A DNA stretch of 64,000 nucleotides from Diplodia intermedia (Eukaryota; Ascomycota; Dothideomycetes; Botryosphaeriales; Botryosphaeriaceae): the NCBI GenBank assembly GCA_021495925.1, contig JAKEKT010000020.1:310001-374000 (forward strand), in the 5' to 3' direction. A model generated the notes under the pieces. The model had not been told where the DNA came from. It searched no databases and worked only from the letters and a program-made list of their open reading frames with translations. Of the stretch, positions 11,476 through 21,298 are shown one piece after another. Position 1 is the stretch's first letter, and each line of letters opens with the position of its first letter. The position numbers and the translations under genes are program-made.

Positions 11476-14286
11476 ATGGATCCTCTATCCATCTGTGCCA
11501 GCGCCGCCAATGTTGCCCAGCTGGCGGGCATCATCATCTCCAAGCTAGCAGCCTTCTGCGACGCAGCCAGCCATGTCGACATCACAGTTTCCGGCTTCCG
11601 GGTCGAGATCCATAATTTCCAGATAGCGTTGAGGCTGGTCGCAGAAACAAAGAATTTGTGGAAACTACGGCAAATGACGCATCTCGAGCAAGACCACTGG
11701 ACGCGCATCGACAAGCTTCTCAGACGCTGTAAGCAGACTCTGGATACGCTGCATTCGTTGCTGGAAAAAGCCGTGGTGAAGGAGACGACGCTTGGGAGGA
11801 GACCCCTGACACAGTTGAGGCTGGACATGAAGTCGCATATCATTTGCATACTGCGGAGCCATATCAAGTCGTACACACAGGCTCTGCAAGTGTCGTTGTC
11901 GACCCTGACACTGGCGAACCAGTTGCAGAGCCATGCCTCGATTGAACACGAACTCCAAGAGTTGTCCCGTAAGATTCAGGACGTGAAGTCAACGTTGTTG
12001 ACACGACCTGTGGAGATGCAACAATCAGAAGATACCGAGACAGCTGACATCGAGGCCGATATGCCTGGTGAACACGAGATCAGCGAGGACTTGGAGCAGG
12101 TCATCATGTCTGCCGCCGCTGTTAGTGAAGCCGCAACAAGCGTCGATGCCGATTCGATCCGCAGCAGACTCCAAGTTACAGACAGACCGATACACAACTG
12201 GATGGATGGATTCGAATCGCCGCTGCGAAGCCCCGGTGCTGCTCACAGCCCTGAAAATGAAGCGCCGTCGCTGAGAATGCCCAGTACTTCCGAACTTGTC
12301 CCTCCAGTGCGCGAAGAACCGAAAGACTCAGGGATCGGGTCCGACGAGCATTCCGATGACGAGGACGATCCAGATCCCAACCTTGACGACCATTTTTCCG
12401 AGGGTGTCTTGAAGGGACTCATCGAGAGATTCCACGACCAGGCGATCGAGGATTTCGACAAAGGGAACTACCACCGAGCCGAAACGGCCCAGAAGATGAT
12501 GATCAGATACCTGGAGGAGGGCCGGCGCAACCATGGAATGGAGTACGACAACGCTGAAGTTTTCGAGAGGCTGGCCCAGATATACTACAAGCAGAAGCAG
12601 CTGGAGGAGGCAAAGACAATCTACACTCGGCTGTTGGAAGAGCACAAGGAGAGGACCCCGGACATCTGGAGGTGGTACTTCTCTTATGCAAAGATATACC
12701 AAGAGCAGGAGCGACTGGAAAAGGCTGCGAGGTATGCGAAAAGAGCTTTCACCGGAGCCGAGAAGTGCTTGCCGAGGGAGGATCCGTTCATCTTCGATAG
12801 CGTGGCACTTTTGGCCCAGATCTGTCAGCAACGAGGGGAACATATCTTGGCTGAAGCGCTGCGTGAACAGTACCTTGGAGACAAACCCCGACAGCCGAGC
12901 TTGACAGAACGCAAACTGAGCCTTGAGGTCACGCCGAGTGGTAGCAGTGGAAGGTCATGGTTGACTGAGGCCGGACATGATCCCGCGTCCCCAAACTTCG
13001 ACCCAAGGAACGCAATGAGGTTTTCAATCGAAAGGGACAGTGAAGCAGGCGTTACCGAAGTGCTGCATCGAATTCAAGACTTCGAAAAGCAACGAGAACT
13101 CGCAAAAGAAAGCCTGAAATGGGCGATCCAGGGCGGCCGGCGAGAGATCGCAAACTTACTGCTGGAGTTGGACCTGGGGATTGGAAAAGACTCGCTTTTC
13201 GCGGATGGGAAGACGCCTCTCATACACGCCATCCAGGCCAAGGAAGACGGAATAGTACAAGACATTCTCCAAAAGGGTGCCAGTCCAGAACAACGTTGCG
13301 CGAGGGGCATTACACCTTTGGTCCATGCAGTCATCGCTGGACATGAACCTATCGCTGCGCATCTCCTCGGGAAAGGTGCGAGAGTGGATGCTACATCTTA
13401 TGGATGTACGGCGCTTCATCGTGCTGTCGACCTCAAGTTCGCCGTCCTCGTGAGGTTGCTGTTGGAATACGACGCTAGTCTTGAATGCGTGGGTCCGAGG
13501 AAGTGGCTGTCGCCGGGCTCTTCAGGTAAGCGGCTTCCTTCTAGCCAGCATTGCAGGACCAATACTGACCCAACACATGTAGACGCCAGCTGGACTCCTC
13601 TTCTTCTCTCAAGCTTTGCTGGATCATCCGAGATATCGCACTTACTGCTTGAAAAGCATGCGCACATTGAAGCCAAGACCTCGACTGGCGGGACGCCTTT
13701 GATGTATGCAGCCGAGGAGAGACACGTCACCACAGTCCGGCTGCTGCTTTCGGCGGGTGCAGACGTCCACGCGGTGGACAAGAAAGGCGACACCGCCCTT
13801 CATCGCGCAGTGCGCAAGAGTGGCAATGTTGAGATTATCGATGCGATCGTCGGAAAGGGAGGCAGCCTCGATACGCCAAACAAGGAGCGCGAGACAACAC
13901 TTCACATAGCAGCGTCCAAGAGCGGCGGGGAGCGCTTGCTCGGCGTGCTACTCGACCGTCAGGCGAACAGAGAGGCGCGAGATGTTGCCGGCCGCACGCC
14001 TCTACACGTGGCGATCGAAAAGCGACACGAAGGGAACGTTGCCACTCTCATAGAGCGAGGAGCTGACATTAGCGCTGCGGATAATTACGGCCAGAGCTCA
14101 GTGAAACTGGCTCAGCGAAGCTCGCCCGAGATCCAGGTGCTCATCAAGAAACACAAGAAGAGGTCGACCACACTGAGCTCGTCGATGAGCCGCAGGGGCT
14201 CGGATCGTTCAAGTACCACGGAAGGATCGGTGGGGCGCCAGCCGTCCGTGTCCTCGAAGTTCACGTTCTTGGACAAACTCAGGTGA
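11476..14286 (+). CDS. Helo-like N-domain / TPR-like / ankyrin-repeat protein
   Basis: Two exons, 11476-13525 and 13583-14286, encode 917 residues. The ATG at 11476 sits in a strong context (CCGCCATGG) and starts MDPLSICASAANVAQLAG, the usual opening of fungal Helo-like / STAND-associated N-terminal domains. Next come a helical segment to about residue 175, an acidic linker (to about 310), a TPR-like alpha-solenoid (about 315-475: YHRAETAQKMMIRYLEEG, YKQKQLEEAKTIYTRLLEEH, EQERLEKAARYAKRAF), and about nine ankyrin repeats (about 540-890), e.g. GGTPLMYAAEERHVTTVRLL and GRTPLHVAIEKRHEGNVATL. A Ser/Arg-rich tail follows. There is no NACHT or NB-ARC module between the domains. The 57-nt intron (GTAAGC...TGTAG) interrupts an ankyrin repeat and lacks a stop in frame. 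In fungi such N-domains occur in NLR-like and incompatibility proteins; a signalling or scaffold role here is inference. Confidence 0.88.
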   Translation: MDPLSICASAANVAQLAGIIISKLAAFCDAASHVDITVSGFRVEIHNFQIALRLVAETKNLWKLRQMTHLEQDHWTRIDKLLRRCKQTLDTLHSLLEKAVVKETTLGRRPLTQLRLDMKSHIICILRSHIKSYTQALQVSLSTLTLANQLQSHASIEHELQELSRKIQDVKSTLLTRPVEMQQSEDTETADIEADMPGEHEISEDLEQVIMSAAAVSEAATSVDADSIRSRLQVTDRPIHNWMDGFESPLRSPGAAHSPENEAPSLRMPSTSELVPPVREEPKDSGIGSDEHSDDEDDPDPNLDDHFSEGVLKGLIERFHDQAIEDFDKGNYHRAETAQKMMIRYLEEGRRNHGMEYDNAEVFERLAQIYYKQKQLEEAKTIYTRLLEEHKERTPDIWRWYFSYAKIYQEQERLEKAARYAKRAFTGAEKCLPREDPFIFDSVALLAQICQQRGEHILAEALREQYLGDKPRQPSLTERKLSLEVTPSGSSGRSWLTEAGHDPASPNFDPRNAMRFSIERDSEAGVTEVLHRIQDFEKQRELAKESLKWAIQGGRREIANLLLELDLGIGKDSLFADGKTPLIHAIQAKEDGIVQDILQKGASPEQRCARGITPLVHAVIAGHEPIAAHLLGKGARVDATSYGCTALHRAVDLKFAVLVRLLLEYDASLECVGPRKWLSPGSSGKRLPSSQHCRTNTDPTHVDASWTPLLLSSFAGSSEISHLLLEKHAHIEAKTSTGGTPLMYAAEERHVTTVRLLLSAGADVHAVDKKGDTALHRAVRKSGNVEIIDAIVGKGGSLDTPNKERETTLHIAASKSGGERLLGVLLDRQANREARDVAGRTPLHVAIEKRHEGNVATLIERGADISAADNYGQSSVKLAQRSSPEIQVLIKKHKKRSTTLSSSMSRRGSDRSSTTEGSVGRQPSVSSKFTFLDKLR

Positions 14287-14954
14287 CGTGTTTGTTCTTC
14301 TCGCTCCGGTGTTTTTGCAGCCGATTATTGTTTTTAAATATTGTAGATGTGCTTCTGAGACGCTGCTGAGTGTCGCACGCTTTCGCTTTGATGACCTGGG
14401 GGTATTTGGCGTTTGAAAGCATAGGGACGAGCGTTGACTTGCTTGACGGCACAGCAGGTGACAGCATAGATGTGGGCCTGAAACGACATGGGAATTGAAT
14501 ATTGTAGACGTAATTTGACCAGGACGATTGTCGCACATGACCAGGTGTTTGCAGGTGGCTGCGGCGTCGCGGAGATGAAGGCGTGAAGGCGCGGTGGGCG
14601 AATCCATGGATGGCAAGAACGCCCGCCGGGGAACGGTGCTTCCGCGCACCACGGAGGAACGGTGCCTCCGCGCGCCCGGCGGTCAGAGCCCGCTTGCACA
14701 CCCAAGGTTGGGCACAGGTGGACCTTGCACGCAAAAAGCGGAGGAGGCTCAGATCGCTTCGAGGCGCTGCTCCCCTAAATATCCAAGCCATGCCGATGGT
14801 TGGTTAATCACCCGCCCGCTGCACTTTCGACCACCCGACTCCATCCCGCGCGCGACCACCCTCTCTCTGCCGATTCGCATTGAGCTGACACCGCCACCGC
14901 CCACGTCCCTCCACCCTCCCTCTCAGTCCTCCGTCGCGCACGCGTCCTGTCAAC
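14287..14954. other. Intergenic: ankyrin-gene 3' flank and ERG9 promoter
   Basis: Holds the 3' UTR of the upstream gene, a direct repeat at 14630-14673 (separate entry), and an AT patch CTAAATATCC near 14775 that may act as the ERG9 TATA element about 180 bp before its ATG, followed by a pyrimidine-rich leader. Confidence 0.5.
14630..14673 (+). repeat. Direct repeat upstream of ERG9
   Basis: Two copies of GGAACGGTGCYTCCGCGC, at 14630-14647 and 14656-14673, differing at one position (T or C). They are 26 bp apart start to start and about 300 bp before the squalene synthase ATG. Each copy has a GGAA and a TCC half, giving weak dyad symmetry. A transcription-factor site is possible but no known sterol element is matched. 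Confidence 0.55.
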
Positions 14955-16591
14955 ATGCCGAAGGCGTCGGATGTCGCGTACTACCTGTTCCACGTGCAGG
15001 AGCTGCGGTCCATAATCCAATGGTACGAGATGGCTCCCTTGCGCGCGCGCAACTGTTGTGCAAACTGATTCAGGCTCTAGGAAGGTGTGGCACAACCCCG
15101 TCCACGAGCGCGACGAGTCCAAGGAATCCCCGTCGCTGCGCCAGTGCTTCGTCTTCCTCCAGCAGACCAGCCGTAGCTTCGCCGCCGTCATCCAAGAGTT
15201 GCACCCCGAGCTGCTCGTTCCCGTTTGCCTCTTCTACCTCATCCTTCGCGGGCTCGACACCATCGAGGATGACATGACCATCGACCTCCAGACGAAGGAG
15301 CCGCTGCTGCGTGAATTCGACCAGATTCTAGACAGAGATGGCTGGAACTTCAACGGGAACGGTCCCAACGAGAAGGACAGGCAGCTGCTTGTCCAGTTCG
15401 AGGTCGTGATCGAGGAGTTCAAGAAGATCAAGAAGCCGTATCAGGCCATCATCAAGGACATCACCAAGAAGATGGGCAACGGCATGGCCGACTACGCCAA
15501 CAATGCCGAGCACAACACCTATGGCGTGAACACTGTCAAGGACTACGAGCTGTACTGCCACTATGTCGCTGGCCTCGTTGGAGAGGGTCTCACGCGACTC
15601 TTCGTCGAGGCGGACCTGGCCAACACCGCCCTGATCAAACGCCCCGTACTGCAGGAGTCTATGGGTCAGTTTTTGCAGCAGGTCAACATCATCAGGGACA
15701 TCAAGGAGGACTTGGATGATAACCGGAAGTTCTGGCCGAAGGAAATCTGGTCGAAGCACGTTGACAACTTTGAAGACCTTTTCAAGCCTGAGAATCGTGA
15801 GAAGGCTCTCAACTGCAACTCAGAGATGATCTTGACCGCCCTGCGACGCGCGCCTGACTGCCTGTTCTACCTCGCCGGTCTGAGGGACCAGAGTGTGTTC
15901 AACTTCTGCGCAATTCCGCAGACCATGGCCATTGCGACGCTGGAGCTGTGCTTCCGCAACCCGGCCATTTTCGAGAAAAACGTCAAGATCACCAAGGGCA
16001 AGGCGTGCGAGCTCATGGTTCGGTCAACGCAGAACCTGCAGATCGTTTGTGAGGTGTTCAAGGAGTTCTCTCGCAAGCTCCTCAAGAAGAATGATCCTAG
16101 AGACCCCAACTTCCTCGAGATCAGCATCGCTTGCGGCAGGGTAAGTTGGAGAGGAATTCTCAGCGTCATGTCTCCAAGCTGCTAACGTTTGAACAGATTG
16201 AGCAATTCATTGAATCGATCTTCCCGTCGCAAACAGCGCAGAACAAGGAGATGAAGCCGGCGGCCTTGAGCCCAGAGGAGGAAGCGAAGAAGAAGAAGGA
16301 AGAGGAGGAAGCCAAGTGGGACCTGATCTACATGGGAATTGCCGTAATGGGCACGCTAACGGTAGTCACCATTTGCATGGTAAGCGTCAAATTTTCGTGT
16401 TCCGCACAACCCAACAACACCAACTTCGTCGCCCGCTAACATTCATCCCACAGCTTCTTGTCGCTTGGTTTGCCGGCGCAAGGTTCGACATTGCCTTCAA
16501 TCAGCTCAAGCAGGGCTTGTTCAAGCCGCCCCAGCCTGGCTCGGACCATGCACAGCAAGTCATCGAGAAGTTCGATCATAGCGAGCTCTAG
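14955..16591 (+). CDS. ERG9: Squalene synthase (farnesyl-diphosphate farnesyltransferase)
   Basis: Condenses two farnesyl diphosphates to presqualene diphosphate and reduces this to squalene, the first committed step of ergosterol synthesis, on the ER membrane. Exons 14955-15022, 15081-16140, 16197-16379 and 16454-16591 join in phase to 482 residues, slightly longer than yeast Erg9 (444). Visible motifs: the first Asp-rich site LRGLDTIEDDMT, YCHYVAGLVGEGLTRLF, the second Asp-rich site QVNIIRDIKEDLDDNRKFWP, and the C-region FCAIPQTMAIATLELCF. A Glu/Lys-rich linker precedes a C-terminal membrane anchor (LIYMGIAVMGTLTVVTICM plus LLVAWFAG) that is itself split by the last intron. The start MPKASDVAYYLFH is conserved in filamentous ascomycetes. 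No missing catalytic residue is seen. Confidence 0.98.
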
Positions 16592-17802
16592 AGGTAGCCG
16601 CCTGCACGTCTGTTCAGTCGCATCTAATCTTCCTGGTATATGGTCCCCTCAGAAACAAAAGCGGCAGCCATTTATGTATAACGACCAGAGCATGTATTAC
16701 CTCTCGTTCATTTGAGCTCTCCATAGCGTGAGCGCAGCAGTCGACCCGGGGCGCCTGGTTCTTCTGTTACTAATATAGTAATTCGCATTTGCGGACAAGA
16801 ATCTATCTCGCCAGGTTGGCGGCGATTGGGTTCTGCTTACCGTCTATTGGTATCCCTCAGCCATGGAGATGTGTTCTTCACTTTGCATTTACGTTTCCGA
16901 ATTCCAGGGACCCATAGCACGGATGTCAAATTACAATCATGCCCTTTCAGTGGCGTCGGTTGTGCCGAAGATGTGCTGATATCGAGTTACATTACCCGGT
17001 AATCGGGAACTGCTGGTGTGTGTCTCCAACTTCCACGAGGCCCACTCCAGCTGGTGCGGTACACATATCAACAATTGAGCTCTCTTTCTCTTGCCATATG
17101 ACGTCATGTGTTTCTTGTTGGTGATGTGCAAGCGGGAATGCCGAACGCTTTGGCTGCGCAATAGCAAGAGGCCGTTTCATCTGCCAAATTATCTGGAGAT
17201 CATAATAGAATTGCATCATCGCTTGCGAATGCCCTGCAACGTGGACGGCCATCGCCCTCATTTGCTGAGCTCTGATAGAGATGGACGAATGAGCAAGCGG
17301 CGGGTAACGGGGACTCTGATGTTTCTGGATGGTATCATCTCAAGGCGCTCAGACGCGTCAGCTGCGAAGCACGGCGCGAGGAAGATGCCCAGAGGCGCTC
17401 AAACGGGAAGCGGCAGATGAGCAGGGTGCGGATTGGGCCGAAGTTGAGGCGGCCGGCCCTGCGCCAAGCCGCACTTGCCGCTCTGGCGCAACTTCGCGAC
17501 TGCCCGACTTTTCGCTGCGAGCTTGACCTTAAAGCCATCATTCAAAGAGCTTCCCCCACTGCACAACTTCCGACGTCCGCAACAAAGGCCATTCGGCATT
17601 GCCGCATCCGCACTGCTTGGCGTAACACCAGGCGGTATCATCAAGAGCAACTCTCCAGCCAACCGGCCCGTCCGCTTCGCGCGTCTCATCCTTGAAGCAC
17701 GTTTGAAGCGTTCCGCGGTTACACCCGCCTAAACCTCGCCAAACGCTTTTAGGCACGCCTAAAGCCCGTCGCCGCCCACATTTGCGCCGACCAACATACA
17801 CC
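16592..17802. other. Intergenic: ERG9 3' flank and eIF4E promoter/leader
   Basis: About 1.2 kb with no credible gene. The first 300 bp is AT-richer and fits a 3' UTR and terminator; the last 400 bp is GC-rich, with a CCTAAA-containing hairpin near the eIF4E start (separate entry). Confidence 0.5.
17745..17765 (+). promoter_or_regulatory. Inverted repeat just upstream of the eIF4E start codon
   Basis: GCTTTTAGGC-A-CGCCTAAAGC forms a near-perfect stem with a very small loop, ending about 37 nt before the eIF4E ATG, with a further GCCTAAAC copy about 20 nt upstream. It lies where the mRNA leader should be. It could be a protein-binding dyad in DNA or a small leader hairpin; sequence alone does not decide. 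Confidence 0.45.
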
Positions 17803-18704
17803 ATGGCTGCTACCGCAAACCCCCAGGAACCCGTCCCCCTCGACACCATCCCGATCTCACCTGAGGGCGGCAACATGAATGGCACAAAGGAAGGCGAAGA
17901 GGGCAAGGTCCCCTACAATGACAGCGAGCCTGTCACCGTCTTCCACGATCCCAACAACTTCAACGTCAAGCATCCGTTGATGAACGCCTGGACTCTTTGG
18001 TTCACCAAGCCGCCGAGCGGCAGGGTACGTTTATGGCGCAATCGCGAGGCTGCTGCGACTTCATACTGACCCATTGCTCCGCAGGGCGACAACTGGAACG
18101 AGCTGCTGAAGGAGGTGATTTCCTTCGACTCGGTTGAGGAGTTTTGGGGCATCTACGTACGTACCCCGCCTACTTGACTCACGGCGCCGGCCCATGGCTG
18201 ACGTGTCGCCTGCAGAACAACATCACCCCGACCTCTCAGCTGGCGCTCAAGTCCGACTACCACCTGTTCAAGCAGGGCGTCCGTCCCGAGTGGGAGGACC
18301 CGCAGAACAAGCATGGCGGCAAGTGGTCGTTCTCTTTCCGCGACAAGAAGCTCATCGACATCGACTCGCTCTGGCTCCACGTCATGCTGGCCGCCATCGG
18401 TGAGACTCTGGAAGACGAGGGCGACGGCGAGGTCATGGGCGTCGTTGTCAACGTGCGCAAGGGCTTCTACCGTATCGGTCTGTGGACGCGCACCGTCGGC
18501 AAGCCGTTCCCCGGCGGCGGCGACGGCAACAACGCGGGTGGCAAGGGCAGGACCTTTGAGCAGGGCAAGGAGGTTCTGATGAAGATCGGCTCGCGCTTCA
18601 AGGAGGCGCTGACGCTCAAGGAGAACGACCAGGTCGAGTTCTCGGGTCACACCGACAGCGCGCACTCGGGCAGCACCCGGGCGAAGGCCAAGTTTGTCGT
18701 CTAA
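17803..18704 (+). CDS. Translation initiation factor eIF4E (mRNA cap-binding)
   Basis: Binds the m7G cap and recruits eIF4G for cap-dependent initiation in the cytoplasm. Exons 17803-18024, 18085-18156 and 18216-18704 (all phase 0) give 260 residues, a normal fungal length with an unstructured N-terminal 50. Conserved elements: HPLMNAWTLWFTKPP (cap-stacking Trp region), SVEEFWGIYNNI, the second cap-stacking region GVRPEWEDPQNKHGGKW, and DSLWLHVMLAAIGE followed by GVVVNVRKGFYRIGLWTR. A Gly/Asn-rich loop (FPGGGDGNNAGGKG) inserts before the last helix. ATG 17803 is in good context (ACACCATGG). The 72-nt middle exon encodes the eIF4G/4E-BP contact helix region. Confidence 0.97.
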
Positions 18705-19345
18705 GAAACAAGGCGAAGACGATTGGAATGGGCTTATTAATGACGTCCGACTCATGTGAATTCACGGATGCTGGAAGGTGGGATTGTTTCTCTCTAGTTT
18801 CCTTGACGGTTTCTCGGCAAGACGGGAAAAGTTTGGGCTTGCTCGAGGCAGGGCAGGCGGTTACATTGCAACGGCGTTTAGTCTACGAGCATCACACACG
18901 GGAGGTGAAACAGGTGGCCCTCCTCGATAGCTCAGTTTCGGGGAAGGACGATTATCACGGCACGGTTTAGCACGGCGTTTGCATCAGGCTGACGACGGCA
19001 TCTTCGGGAACGGGTTTCTGTCGATATACTAAAAGCTTCTTGTACCACAACATCTTCTTCTGGTGCGCGATTTGCCAGCTGTGCAGCGGCTCGGCCGGCG
19101 GGCAGTGACGTCGCGGTTGTGGCTTGGAGGGGTGTTCGGGTGATCGTTGCCCCAGTGTGGCTTTGCGCGGGTGCAGTGAGAAAATCGTCGTCATGGGCAA
19201 GGGTCCCGCCGCTGTTGGCTTGCCGCCTTTCCGTACGGCAGCACAACATTCGCCCAAGGCACCACCGCTACCCGCTGTTCCTACACCAACACCATCCATT
19301 CCTACGTGTCTTGCCCCCAATAGCCTGCCTTCCGACGCAGCCAGC
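18705..19345. other. Intergenic: eIF4E 3' flank and DnaJ-gene promoter
   Basis: About 640 bp. A CRE-like TGACGTCG occurs near 19106-19113, about 235 bp upstream of the DnaJ ATG, and the last 150 bp is C-rich, leader-like sequence. No clear heat-shock element array was found by eye. Confidence 0.45.
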
Positions 19346-21298
19346 ATGGTTGTCGACACGACTTACTACGACGCCCTGCAGGTGCCGCCCACGGCGTCCG
19401 AGATCGAGATCAAGAAAGCATATCGCAAGCTTGCGATCAAGCTGCACCCGGGTAGGCCACGTTCCACCTGTTGCAGACTCCAGCGCTGACTTGCCTTCTT
19501 TCCCTGCAGACAAGAACCCCAACGACGAGAGTGCGCACGAGAAATTCCAGGCTGTAAGACTTCCTCGCTGCTGCTGCCGCTGCCCCGCGCCGCCTTTTTT
19601 TCGCTCCCCCGCCCCGCAAATATTTGACCAACACAACCAACACGCGGTGCATACAGATCGGCGAGGCGTACCAAGTTCTCAGCGACAAGGAACTCCGGAA
19701 ACAATATGACTTGCACGGCAAGGAAGGAGCGGTGCCGCACAGCGGCTTCGGTACGCAACCATGAATGCCCAAGAGCCCGAAACCAGGGCCTGCGAAACGA
19801 GGAGATGACATCGCGCGGTTGCTAACAAGTGGCTTCTTGCACGATACAGAGGACCCGGCCGAGTTCTTCGGTATGATCTTTGGCGGCGAGGCTTTCGTGG
19901 ACTGGTGCGTTCACAACCCCCCTCTTCCACACCGACTCGATATGCACGCTTGATGCGCATCGACGGCCCGAGGATGTAGACGGCTGACGGAAGGGGAAAT
20001 ACAGGATCGGCGAGATTTCGCTCATGAAGGACCTCACGCACACCATGGACATCACCATGAAGGAGATGGAAGAGGAAGAGGCCGCTGCCGCCGCCGCCGC
20101 TGCCGCGGAGCAAGAAGCGGCTGAAACGGGTGCGGCTGGCACTACTGCTGCGGCCGACTCGACGGCCGGTGAGACTACTGCCGCTGGCGCGGCTACCGCC
20201 GGCACTGCTCCTGCTGCTGCTGCCCCCGCACCCGAGAAACAGGCGTCCGCCGAGGAGGAAGCCGACGCTGCCGTTCACGGTGCTGCTGCTGCTCCCGGTG
20301 CTACCGCCGGTGGTGTCGCCGACGCCACGCCGAGCCCATCGGCATCTGGCACGAGCACGCCGCGGCCGAAGGGGGTGCCGACGCGGCTGGCGATCATGGA
20401 CAAAAGCGAGGAGGAGGCGCGGATGGACGCGGCGGGGGTGTCGGAGAAGGAGAAGGAGCTGCGGGCCAAGGAGAAGAAGAAGGGGGGGCTGACCAAGGAG
20501 CAGCGCGAGGAGCTGGCGGCGTACGAGATGGAGCGCAAGAAGGTGCGGGACGAGCGGGTGGCGACGCTGGCGGAGAAGCTGGTGAAGCGGCTGAACATCT
20601 GGACGGAGAGCGACAAGGGCGCGGACGTGACGGCGAGCTTCAAGGAGCAGATGAAGCTGGAGGTGGAGAACCTGAAGATGGAGAGCTTCGGGCTCGAGAT
20701 CCTGCACGCCATCGGGCAGGTGTACACGAGCAAGGGCACCAACTTCCTCAAGAGCCAGAAGTTCCTCGGGATCGGCGGCTTCTTCGGCCGGCTCAAGGAC
20801 AAGGGCCAGCTGGCCAAGGAGACGTGGGGCACCATCTCGACGGCGATCGACGCGCAGATGAGCATGGAGGCCATGGCCAAGGCCGAGGAGGCGGGCGGGG
20901 ACGAGTGGACGGACGAGAAGAAGGCCGAGTTCGAGAAGCTGGTGACGGGCAAGATCCTGGCGGCGGCGTGGCGCGGCAGCAAGTTCGAGATCCAGAGCGT
21001 GCTGCGCGACGTGTGCGACAAGGCGCTGCAGGACAAGAACGTGAAGCTGGAGAAGCGGGTGGAGCGGGCGCAGGCGATCGTCATCATCGGCGACCTGTTC
21101 GCCAAGGCGGAGCGCGACCCGGACGAGGAGGGCGACTTCATGGCGTTCGAGCAGCTGATGGCCGAGGCGGCGGCGAAGAAGGAGCACAAGGGCGACAAGA
21201 AGAAGAAGAAGGGGGAGAAGGGGGAGAAGGGCGAGAAGGAGAAGGAGAAGGGAGGGGAACAGCCGGCCGCTGGTACTGCATCTGCCGCCAGCCCTTAG
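19346..21298 (+). CDS. DnaJ (Hsp40) cochaperone with DnaJ-X domain, CAJ1/DJP1-like
   Basis: Class III Hsp40 that would stimulate an Hsp70; yeast relatives Caj1 and Djp1 act in the cytosol or at membranes. Exons 19346-19451, 19510-19553, 19657-19750, 19850-19904 and 20005-21298 give 530 residues. The J domain is residues 4-70 (TTYYDALQVPPTASEIEIKKAYRKLAIKLHP / DKNP); the HPD motif is intact but its Asp codon is split by intron 1. Next come DPAEFFGMIFGGEAF and the DnaJ-X region (about 230-440), with LGIGGFFGRLKDKGQLAKETW and the helical KILAAAWRGSKFEIQSVLRDVCDKAL. Between them is an about 100-residue Ala/Thr/Gly/Pro low-complexity insert, and the C-terminus is a Lys/Glu/Gly run (KKKKGEKGEKGEKEKEKGG). 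There is no Gly/Phe-rich zinc-binding middle as in class I. Five small exons followed by one large exon is the usual structure. Confidence 0.95.
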
